Positions 56,243 to 64,000 of a DNA stretch of 64,000 nt are shown one piece after another. The stretch comes from Tetradesmus obliquus. Lineage: Eukaryota > Chlorophyta > Chlorophyceae > Sphaeropleales > Scenedesmaceae. The stretch covers positions 868,001 to 932,000 of the forward strand of contig CP126204.1 in the NCBI GenBank assembly GCA_030272155.1, in the 5' to 3' direction. Position 1 is the stretch's first letter, and each line of letters opens with the position of its first letter. Position numbers and translations under genes: made by a program. Below the pieces are notes generated by a model that had not been told where the DNA came from, did no database searches, and was given only the letters and a program-made list of their open reading frames with translations.

Positions 56243-57520
56243 GCATGTGCAGGCACCCGGGATAGCAGCAGCAGCAGCAGCAGCAGGTGGGCGAGCGGCA
56301 GCATGCGGCACGCAGCATGTATCTCGCAAATGTCCCTGGATGCTTCAAGGGCAGCACAAGACAGGTGGCTGGCCTAAGCAACATGCCAGCAGATCAGATG
56401 TGTAGCTAGCAGCTGTCGCTGGCCTCATATGCGGGGATGTGCGACTGCTGCTGCTGCTGCTGCTGCTAGTGCTGAAGTCCCTCACCATCTTGCGTGCGAG
56501 GTACCCATCTAGCCAGTCTGTTAGTGACGCAACCAGGAACAGCCCTGTGACCCATGCGCTGGATGCTGGGTCTTGCCAGAACCAGGCTGCACAGCAGGAT
56601 AACAAAAGCAGCATTGAGAGCAGCGCACAAGTGAGTGCGAAAGTACACGGGCGTGAAGTTCACAGCAGACGGCTTAGAGGCAGAAGCCGTTTGTGCTACT
56701 GACACCCAATGTCAACGACTAATACTGAATTAACTCACACCACCTGTGGCAAACTAGGTGTTCCTTTTGAGGGCTTCTGCTGCTAGGCAGTGTCGTGCTT
56801 ACCTGCTATCAACGCTGGAATAGCTGCTACCCTGGCCAGTGTCAGCATGGTGGGGATAGTCAGCAGCTGCATGAACCAGCAGGACACAAAGAAGCACAGC
56901 TGAGCAAAGAACCTGCACACAGCTGGCTGTGACAGAAGCACATGCTGGCCATGGCAGCCGAGGACATGATGAAGGATTTTACTCATCGTTGACTGCAAGC
57001 CAAACCGACCTCGCGGTCTGCTGCCCGTGCATCGCATACTGAATTAGGCTGCATGCAGTTTCATATGTTCCTGGAAGCAGCTTTGACCTGGCCCTGCTGT
57101 CGCAGCATGCACCAGATGTCCTGCAAGCAGCAACACGCTGCAAACATACCGTACGGTACTCACTGTTGACGACCCGGGCTGGTTCGAAGAACTGCCTGAA
57201 GCGTGGCATACCAGGTCTGGCCTGGCAGCCCTGCCTGGCCTGCTGCTACTCCAGCTAGACCTGCTGCTGCTACCAGTGCCGCTGCCGCTGCTGCATCTGC
57301 CTCTGCTGCTGATCACACAGGGCCCAAGAGACTGCAATGGCAGGGAGCTGTGCCACGCATTCGGCTGGACTGCCGCTGCCCTGGTATGTGTATGCTGTTG
57401 TAAAGGGGTGAAGCAGGTCACGATGGCTTGACTTTGAGGCACCCGGCCCAGACAGCAACGGGCTGGGTTCATGTGTGCAAGTGTCTGCAGACTCCTGGTC
57501 AGCTGGTATATCGCCGGCAT
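55524..57520 (-). CDS. PGP1: CDP-diacylglycerol-glycerol-3-phosphate phosphatidyltransferase (PGP synthase)
   Basis: Five exons join in phase: 57520-57164, 56866-56803, 56586-56486, 56157-56013, 55804-55524; 315 aa. The enzyme makes phosphatidylglycerophosphate from CDP-diacylglycerol and glycerol 3-phosphate, the committed step to phosphatidylglycerol, the main phospholipid of thylakoids. The CDP-alcohol phosphotransferase signature D-G-x2-A-R-x(n)-G-x3-D-x3-D is split over two exons: TDWLDGYLARKM and SAFGAFLDPVADKLM. Also LTIPTMLTLARVAAIPALIA and IIGREITMSALREWAAS, a PgsA-type hallmark. The first 119 residues are Ser/Arg/Gly-rich, a plastid or mitochondrial transit peptide. Three to four hydrophobic segments are visible, as expected for a membrane enzyme. 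Intron 3 holds a CAG-rich repeat (56170-56290). Confidence 0.9.
56170..56290. repeat. CAG-rich repeats with CAGGTGGG(T/C)GAG units, intron 3
   Basis: Two CAG runs (to 14 triplets at 56199-56240) alternate with two copies of AGCAGGTGGGTGAGC/AGCAGGTGGGCGAGC about 90 bp apart. Confidence 0.75.
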
Positions 57521-58115
57521 GGATGTGTAAGGAATTGAGATCAGCGTTTAATAGCAGTGTCCTCACTCGGGTTGCCTTTTCGACACACCGTGTACGTGAT
57601 CAAAAGAACTCAGGGAACGATGGCAACTAACATACTCTGAAACATTCCGTAAACAACGAATAGAAAATTCTATCCAACAGCTTTCACCCGCACTAATGCT
57701 GCTGTCAGTACTGCTGGCAGTGTGTCAGAACACTTTTGACACACTCAGGGGGCACCCTGCACGTTTCACTTCAGCTTGTGCTGTTCGCTTACTGAAGAAG
57801 CATTTGCGGCAGACTCGCTGCGATCACGTCCACTTGTGCGGCCACGCTGCTGTCCTGCAGGCAGTTGCAAGTACATCAACAACACTCTGCTGCAGCTGCC
57901 TTGAATTCAACTGAAACGAACCCACAATCCTTGATTGAAGGCCGAACGGAGGAACGTTTGTGAAGGGTGGATGCCATCTGTGGGCTGTGCTGTGAGGAAC
58001 ACCAACACAGCAGCAATGCCGCAGCAGTTGCTGCTGACGTAGCAGCAAGAAGCTGCCAGTGCGCCAGACATTGAAAGGGTGATCACCAAGCGTAGCATTA
58101 GGCTTCACAGCGGCC
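57521..58115. promoter_or_regulatory. Divergent promoter region, PGP synthase / SEC12
   Basis: 595 bp between the two start codons, transcribed away from each other; both promoters must lie here. No TATA box was identified with confidence. Moderate GC, few CAG runs. Confidence 0.5.
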
Positions 58116-61100
58116 ATGGGCAAGAAGCCAGCACAAAGGCCAAATGAAGCAAAGTATGGCATGGCACTGTATGGGGCAGCATGGCCTGAGGGCGAATACT
58201 TCTTCGTATGCGGAGGTGGAGGCCATGGGCTGGTGAACAGGTCAGAAGGCATTTGCACAGCACTGACTAACGTCACCGTATGCAGCTGACATTGAAGTAG
58301 TACAGGCTGCAGCTGCGTAGCTGCAGAAGTAGAGCACACCAGCTGCTGTTGTCCTGCATCTGCATCTCCATCTGCACCTGCATCTTGATGAACCTGTTGA
58401 TTACCAACAGCATCTCAGCATACTAATTCAGTGCTCCAGCAGTGGCAGGGCCACCATGAGCAGCAACAGGCGCATATTGCGGCAGGCGCACCTCCAGCAG
58501 TGCCTGTTCATGTGTGCCAGCAGACCAGCAAGCTTGGACAGGCCACAAGGCGCTCTGCCACACACGCCTGCCCACATTCCCTGCGCTGTGCAAGCAACAA
58601 CTGTATCGCATTATGGGCTGGGCTTGCAGGATTGTGTGGGGCCGCTACAGGGACGGCAGGTGCTCCGACCAGCTAGGGGACTACAAGCTGGGAAAGGAGA
58701 CACCCATGAGGTGTGGTGGTGCTAGTTACAGTAATGTATGATGCACGTGTGTCAACAGAAGGATGTGCTTATGTGGAGTGCCAGCAACAGCAGTGCCCTG
58801 TGGCCGCAAGCTGCAAGCACGCTTTTTGTGCAGCTTGCTGAGCAGCATGTTGGATCTCTCCTGTGCGCGCACGTGCTTGGCTGCAGGATGCTCATATGCC
58901 CATGGGGCTCTCGCTTGCTGGTGATCAACGCCAACGGCCTGTTACTAGCAACTGCAAGCGTGTTTGGCATGTGAAGCACTGAGCAGCTTGGTAAATCTCA
59001 TGTGCGTGTGTTGAATCTCCTGTGCACTGGCTGCAGGATGCTCATTTGCCCCTGGGGCTCCAGCTTGCTGGTGGGCAATGCTAACGGCGGCATCCGGCGG
59101 CTGCAGATCGGCAGCGACGACTCGGCTGAGCACAAGCCAAAGCTGGTGGAGGTGTCAGGTCAGCAGCAGCAACAGCAGCAGCAGCATGAGGGTGCGCTGG
59201 CGCCAGGTCAGCGTGCAGCAGAATATGTGTGACATGTGCAACAGAAGTGTGGGGGTGCCAGGTCAGCATGCGGTTGACAATCTAAACATCTTTTGCACCA
59301 GCAGTGCACTACGCCAGGTCAGCAGAAATTGTAGCATGCGACAGCAGTATGGGACGCTAGGCCAGCATGCAGCAGATGTAGCATGCTGTGTAACAGCAGC
59401 AGTGGACGCCAGGTCAGCATGTTGCAGATCTAGCACGCCGTGCAGCAGCAGTGTGGTGTGCCAGGTCAGCGTGCAGCAGAATGTAAAACGTGCTGTGCAA
59501 TGGCAGTGTGAGGTGCCAGGTCAGCATGTTGCAAAAATACAGAACACACAACAGCAGCGCGCTGGACCAGGTCGGGTTGCAGCAGATGCCACTTGTCATG
59601 CAACAGCAGCGTGGGACGCCAGGTCAGCATGCAGCAGTTGTAACCTCCAGTAGCAACATTGCCGTGCGCCACATGCTACAGACATACGGTTTGTCACTGC
59701 TCTGGCTGCGCTGCTTGCATCTTCTGCACTGTGCAGCTGCTTTTCAGGAGTTGCTGGCTGGCATTCCTGGGCAGACTGACACCTGCACTGCTCTGTGCTT
59801 GCTCTCATACTTGCTTGCTTGTCGCTTCGCTGGCTGCGCTGTGCAGCTGCTTTCCAGGAGTCGCTGGCTGGCATTCCTGGGCAGACTGTCACCTGCACTG
59901 CTCCGGGCTTGCTCTCATACTTGCTCGTTTCCCACTGCTCTGGCTGCGCTGTGCAGCTGCTTTCCAGGAGTCACTGGCTGGCATTCCTGGCGAGGTAGCT
60001 GCGATGCGCTTCAACAGCAGGGGCAACATGCTGGCGGTGTCGTTCAGGGAGAACAGCACAGTGAAGGTCATCGCCTACCCCAGCATGAAGGAGCTGGTGG
60101 CATGGAAGTGAGTGTGGCACTGCAAGTGATCATTCGAAACTGGCAATGCGGGTGATTGTTGGCAGCTGCGTGCAGGGCATTGCCTACCCCAGCATGAAGG
60201 AGCTGGTGGCATGGAAGTGAGTGTGGCAATGCAAGTGATCATTCGAAACTGGCAATGCGGGTGATTGTTGGCAGCTGCGTGCAGGGCATTGCCTACCCCA
60301 GCATGAAGGAGCTGGTGGCATGGAAGTGAGTGTGGCAATGCAAGTGATCATTCGAAACTGGCAATGCGGGTGATTGTTGGCAGCTGCGTGCAGGGCATTG
60401 CCTACCCCAGCATGAAGGAGCTGGTGGCATGGAAGTGAGTGTGGCACTGCAAGTGATTATTCGAAACTGGCAATGCGGGTGATTGTTGGCAGCTGCGTGC
60501 AGGGCAGTGCCTACCCCAGCATGGGGGAGCTGGTGGCATGGAAGGTGAGTGTGGCAATGCGGGTTAATGGTTTGAAATTGGTAGCTGTGAGCAGTTGTGC
60601 TGCCTGTTGCAGTATGATGCACATGGAGCTGGGGGTATTGAAGTGAGTGTGGCAATTGGAGTGCCTGCTGTTTGTGTTTTGGTAACCGCATCCTAGTTGG
60701 CAACTGCATCCTTCACCTGCCTGTTTGCATTTCTGCTGCACATTTTGCAGTTTTGTCGCTGTAGCGCTGTTGCACGTCAGCAAGGGTGACTAACAGGCAG
60801 TGACCCAGTGCCCCTTTTTCAGACATGTCATTAGCTGGAAATAGCCAATCCTCTGGACTGGAAAGGCACAGGATGGGTGGAATTGCCACCTGACATGAGC
60901 ACTCATGCACCACCCGCCCATTCACATCTTGAACCTGGCAGGCTTGATGATCCAGAGGTCAAGGATGTGGACTTCTGCCCCCACACAGCAGCAGCAGCAA
61001 TCCTGCAGCAACAGCAGCAGCAGCAGCCGTCAGGCGCTGAGCTGCTGGCGACTGTTGGTGGAAACGGCGTATGTCGCGTCTGGGAGGTGCGCGCCAACCA

Positions 61101-63032
61101 GCAGCAGCTTGTGGCAACGCTGGAGCCACCCAAAGGTATGTGCGCATTACGCTCTTGTGTTTGGCAAAGTGCATGCTGTGTGCTATGAATGCACAGCTGT
61201 GTGAGGGAGGTGGCTTTGGCTCACACAGCGTGCAAGCATGCTTGCAGAACCTGTAGCATGCATCCTGTTGCCCTGCATGGTTGCTGTTGTCGCTGTCTAC
61301 AAGCCGTGGACATTCACGGCTGTGGCAAGTGCCAGTTTCTTTATGCTGACTTGCTATGATTTCTAAGTTTCTCTCCATCCATCCGGCTGCTGTGCCCCCC
61401 GCCTTCTAGCAAAGGCCCAGTGCGCCTTTGCGCGCTGCTGCCACCTGTCCAACGCTCCATTTGTCACCTGCTGTACACTGTTTCCCCTGCAGACAAGGCC
61501 AAGTGCGTCTTTGCGCGCTGCTGCTGGGCGCGCAGCAGGCAGCCGCTGCTGTTCGCTCTTGTGAACTACCGCATGGGCAAAGACCTGGGCTCATACCTGG
61601 TGGCATGGCTCCTACCTGGCGTGCTGTTGTGCCAAAAAATTACTTCTGACCACATTGCCGTCTCCCGTCCACATGCTGTCCCGCACAGACAAAGCCAAGT
61701 GCGTCTTCGCGCGCTGCTGTTGGGCGCGCAGCGGGCAGCCGCTGCTGTTCGCTCTTGTGAACTACCGCATGGGCAAAGACCTGGGCTCATACCTGGTGGC
61801 CTATGGGCCCCCAGAGGGCCCAGGCAAGCCGTGGCCGCTGCTGAAGAAGGTCAAGGCCAACAACAGCCCTGCTTCGGCAATGGACATCAGCAAGCATGGG
61901 GAGTGGATTGCGGCTGGCTACTCGGATGGCATGCTGCGGGTGAGGGGCGGGGTGGGGCGGCAGGGGATTCCCATGTACTAGATGTGAAAGGATAGATGGA
62001 TAAGCATAGATGGCAAGGGTGACGGTAGAAAGGTTTTGTGTGCATAGCATCATCAGTGGATTGCGGCGGGTTATTTGGACGGCATGCTGCGGGGTAACGT
62101 TGATGCCATAGTTAGAGCGCTCACAGCTGATCTGGATCTCAAACTGTTGTGTTCTGCTGCTGCCCAGGTGTACCACAGCGACACACTGATGATGAAGTCA
62201 GAGGCGATGGCCAGCATCGCGTTTGTGAGCAGCGTCAGCTTCAACGCCGACAACAGCGCCGTCATCGCGGTGGGAGGTGACGCCAACTGCTACGTGATGG
62301 AGACAGTCGCGCGGCGCGAAGCTGGCATGTGAGTCATTCACCGTCTGAGTGATCAGATTGTTACAACTAGTCAATCAGTTCACGCTGGGCACGCATTGGT
62401 GTTGCTTGCGTGTTTGTGCATCTGCGTGCCATGTGGCACGGCTCGCAGCTGGCATGTGAGTCGCTGTCTGGCTGCTTTCACAGGATGAACATCTGCTTGT
62501 TTGATCTGTGTGCGTATGCACTTGCAACGCATGCGGCATGGCGCCAGCTCAGCTCGGCATGTCAGTGACGCACAGAGATGCCACACAACCACTGCATGTC
62601 CTTCCAGCAGCAACGCTACGAGCAGCCACCTATTCATGTCAACCACCTCCACCACCTCACCGCCTGTTAGGCACCACAAAGTCATACGCCTGCCCAGCCC
62701 TACATCATCCATCTGCTGCGCCCGCCTGAATCTCAACTCTGCGTATTTGCTGCTGCGTGCCCTGCAGAGGCGCTGCTGTGCGCAGCCTGCTGCTGTTCCT
62801 GCTGCTGTGCCTGGCAGCCGCCGCGCTGCTGCACTTCTACCAGCACCCAGAGGCGCTACCATACACAGCACTGCAGTACCTGCAGCAGTACCACAAGCGG
62901 CCAGATATTGTACAGCGCTGCAGCAGCAGCGAGGGAGCGCTGCCGCTACAGCCGCAAGCTTGTGAATGGCTGCAGCGTGCAGCTGAGGTGCTGCCAGATG
63001 AGCTGTATAGGCAGCAGCATGATGAGCTGTAG
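58116..63032 (+). CDS. SEC12: SEC12-like (PREB-type) Sar1 guanine nucleotide exchange factor
   Basis: Eight exons join in phase: 58116-58240, 58630-58710, 59037-59158, 59957-60107, 60942-61135, 61689-61939, 62168-62328, 62768-63032; 449 aa, usual for the family. SEC12 is an ER membrane protein that loads GTP onto Sar1 to start COPII coat assembly. Evidence: N-terminal ALYGAAWPEGEYFFVCGGGG with HGLVNR (the conserved Gly-rich loop that contacts Sar1), MLICPWGSSLLVGNANGG, WD40-type blades VKDVDFCP...LATVGGNGVCRVWEV, AMDISKHGEWIAAGYSDG and VSFNADNSAVIAVGGD, then one C-terminal membrane segment VRSLLLFLLLCLAAAALLHF and a short lumenal tail ending QQHDEL. The C-terminal HDEL would match an ER-retrieval signal and sits on the lumenal side. 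Most borders are flanked by tandem copies of themselves. Confidence 0.87.
58881..59100 (+). repeat. Duplicated SEC12 exon 3 start
   Basis: GGCTGCAG|GATGCTCAT(A/T)TGCCC occurs at 58887 and 59037, exactly 150 bp apart. The first copy reads MLICPWGSRLLVINANG and then diverges into intron. Confidence 0.85.
59150..59645 (+). repeat. ~52-bp minisatellite grown from the exon 3 donor
   Basis: After the exon 3 end (TGTCAG|GTCAGC at 59158) the word CCAG|GTCAGC or a close variant recurs about every 50-56 bp, some nine times (near 59203, 59258, 59312, 59365, 59410, 59460, 59516, 59567, 59619). Each unit also has GCA(A/G)CAGCAG and GTG(G/T)GACGCC-like parts. Each unit therefore carries a copy of the splice donor. 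Confidence 0.8.
59725..60000 (+). repeat. Triplicated SEC12 exon 4 start, 110-bp period
   Basis: Acceptor GTGCAG|CTGCTTT(T/C)CAGGAGT at 59737, 59847 and 59957, exactly 110 bp apart. The third is the one that continues in frame. Confidence 0.9.
60070..60660 (+). repeat. SEC12 exon 4 end, five to six copies, 109-bp period
   Basis: Donors TGGAA|GTGAGTGTGGC at 60108, 60217, 60326, 60435 (109 bp each) and a fifth near 60545; a weaker sixth copy near 60607-60660. Each added unit has its own acceptor (GTGCAG|GGCATTGCC), so each is a 41-nt exon copy plus a 68-nt intron copy. 41 nt is not a multiple of 3, so inclusion would shift the frame. Confidence 0.9.
61405..61800 (+). repeat. SEC12 exon 6 start, three copies
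   Basis: AAGGCC(A/C)AGTGCG(T/C)CTTTGCGCGCTGCTG-like starts near 61412, at 61493 and 61689. The second copy stays open for about 115 nt (KCVFARCCWARSRQP) before diverging; the third is complete. Confidence 0.85.
61900..62095 (+). repeat. Duplicated SEC12 exon 6 end
   Basis: GTGGATTGCGGC(T/G)GG(C/T)TA...GGCATGCTGCGG, with donor at 61940, recurs at 62055-62093 without a GT donor. Confidence 0.75.
62300..62570 (+). repeat. SEC12 exon 7 end, decayed copies
   Basis: CGCGAAGCTGGCAT|GTGAGTC (donor 62329) is echoed by CGGCTCGCAGCTGGCATGTGAGTCG near 62440-62465 and more weakly by GCTCGGCATGTCAGTGACG near 62553-62571. The first echo keeps a full donor. Confidence 0.65.
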
Positions 63033-63835
63033 CAGCTGCTGCTGGCGCAGCTGCTGCTGCAGCGAGGGACCGCTGCCGCAGGCGTGCGAGTGGCTGCAGC
63101 AGGCAGCTGAGGTGCTGCCAGATGAGTTGTATAGGCAGCAGCACGATGAGCTGTAGCGCATGTAGCTAGCTCAGCTGCAGCTGCAGCAGCCGTGAGGGAG
63201 CGCTGCCGCTGCAGCCGCAAGCCTGCGAGTGGCTGCAGCGTGCAGCTGAGGTGCTGCCAGATGAGCTGCAACGGCAGCAGCATGATGAGCTGTAGCAAAT
63301 GCAACTGGCGCTGCAGCCGCAGAAGCGAGGGGCTGCAGCCGCAGGCCTGTGAATGGCTGCAGCGTGCAGCTGAGGTGCTGCCGGATGAGCTGTATAGGCA
63401 GCAGCATGATGAGCTGTAGCACATGCAACTGGCGCAGTTGCTGCAGCAGCGAGAGGCTGCAGCCGCAGTCTTGCGAGTGGCTGCAGCGTGCGGCTGAGGT
63501 GCTGCCAGATGAATTGTATAGGCAGCAGCATGATGAGCTGTAGCACATGTAGCTGGCACAGCTGCAGCAGCAGCGAGGGAGCGCTGCCGCTGCAGCCGCA
63601 GGCTTGTGAATGGCTGCAGCGTGCAGCTGAGGTGCTTCCAGATGAGCTGTATCAGCAGCAGCATGATGAGCTGCAGCAAATGCAACTGGCACAGCTGCTG
63701 CAGCAGCGAGTGGCTGCAGCCGCAGGCCTGCAAACGGCTGCAGCGCGCTGCTGAGGTGCTGCCAGATGAGCTGTATAGGCAGCAGCATGACGAGCTGTAG
63801 CAGCTGCTGCTGGCGCAGCTGCTGATGTTCCTGTA
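62940..63835 (+). repeat. Seven tandem copies of the SEC12 stop-codon end
   Basis: The segment encoding CEWLQRAAEVLPDELYRQQHDEL and its TAG recurs. The word (A/G/T)GCTGAGGTGCT starts at 62981, 63105, 63244, 63368, 63492, 63625 and 63749: spacings 124, 139, 124, 124, 133, 124. Every spacing is 1 modulo 3, so successive copies lie in successive frames. Each copy still spells the same peptide in its own frame and most end in TAG. Only the first is joined to the SEC12 frame; the others would lie in the 3' UTR. Confidence 0.9.
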
Positions 63836-64000
63836 GTCTGTTCATGTGTGCACTCGTCGCAAAGCCACAGTAGCAGCAGCAGCAGCGGCGGCATGTGGCT
63901 GTGCAATGCTGGTCTCAATTGGGATCACTTTGCAATGCAAATTTTGCAATGTACCAGGCTCCAGGCGGCTGCAGAATTCGTCTCGAGATACAGTTTTTGT
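63836..64000. other. Window end, no feature
   Basis: Sequence after the SEC12 array; a short CAG run at 63871-63889 and otherwise nothing I can assign. Confidence 0.4.

Noticed and set aside
1-64000. Retroelements, LTRs, LINEs, DNA transposons
   Set aside because: No reverse transcriptase, integrase, transposase or capsid-like motif and no paired long terminal repeats were recognised; short inverted repeats alone are not enough.
1-64000. tRNA and rRNA genes
   Set aside because: Looked for a TTCGA/TTCAA loop flanked by pairing arms (for example near 18211, 47579 and 57181); none had the other tRNA arms.

Overview
The window looks like nuclear DNA of a green alga, most likely a chlorophyte close to Scenedesmaceae/Sphaeropleales (inference). 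The reasons are intron-rich genes with GT-AG and some GC-AG introns, TGTAA-type poly(A) signals after several stops, very abundant CAG/CTG runs read as poly-Gln, poly-Ala or poly-Ser inside proteins, and helical-repeat organelle gene-expression factors (Tbc2-like and OPR-like) of the kind expanded in green algae. No bacterial operons, CRISPR, tRNA or rRNA genes, or recognisable retroelements were seen.

Layout. 1-3024 (+): 3' part of a Tbc2-like repeat protein. 3715-5814 and 6757-9161 (+): a tandemly duplicated OPR-like gene pair, the first copy broken and the second intact; the duplicated block also carried the 3' tail of the first gene. 16765-9922 (-): RPAP1/MINIYO-like RNA polymerase II assembly factor. 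17490-16838 (-): possible unknown small gene. 18220-24975 (+): large secreted protein with a thrombospondin type 1 repeat. 26311-30091 (+): unrecognised plastid-targeted-like protein with Gly-rich and hydrophobic regions. 31365-34541 (+): serine O-acetyltransferase. 36770-36081 (-): coiled-coil gene remnant. 36914-42409 (+): large helical-repeat protein with a disturbed frame. 42892-46138 (+): F-box-like repeat protein. 46140-50372: gene-poor, with a GC-rich island and ~150-bp repeats. 54480-50373 (-): Aurora-like Ser/Thr kinase. 57520-55524 (-): phosphatidylglycerophosphate synthase. 58116-63032 (+): SEC12-like Sar1 exchange factor, divergent from the previous gene.

The most unusual signal is structural. 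In at least five genes (RPAP1, TSP1 protein, the 26-30 kb gene, serine acetyltransferase, SEC12) short DNA segments that span exon-intron borders are tandemly repeated, 2 to 9 copies, mostly with 100-150 bp spacing. Many copies keep a good splice donor or acceptor. The extreme case is 29027-29513, where three open 105-nt exon copies (35 codons each, phase-symmetric) are separated by introns of exactly 43 nt. SEC12 has copies at most of its internal borders and seven copies of its own stop-codon end. This suggests that introns here grow, and perhaps arise, by tandem duplication of splice junctions, leaving many decoy or alternative splice sites. Exon models below were built by matching splice sites, reading phase and protein-family expectation; they are not confirmed by transcripts.
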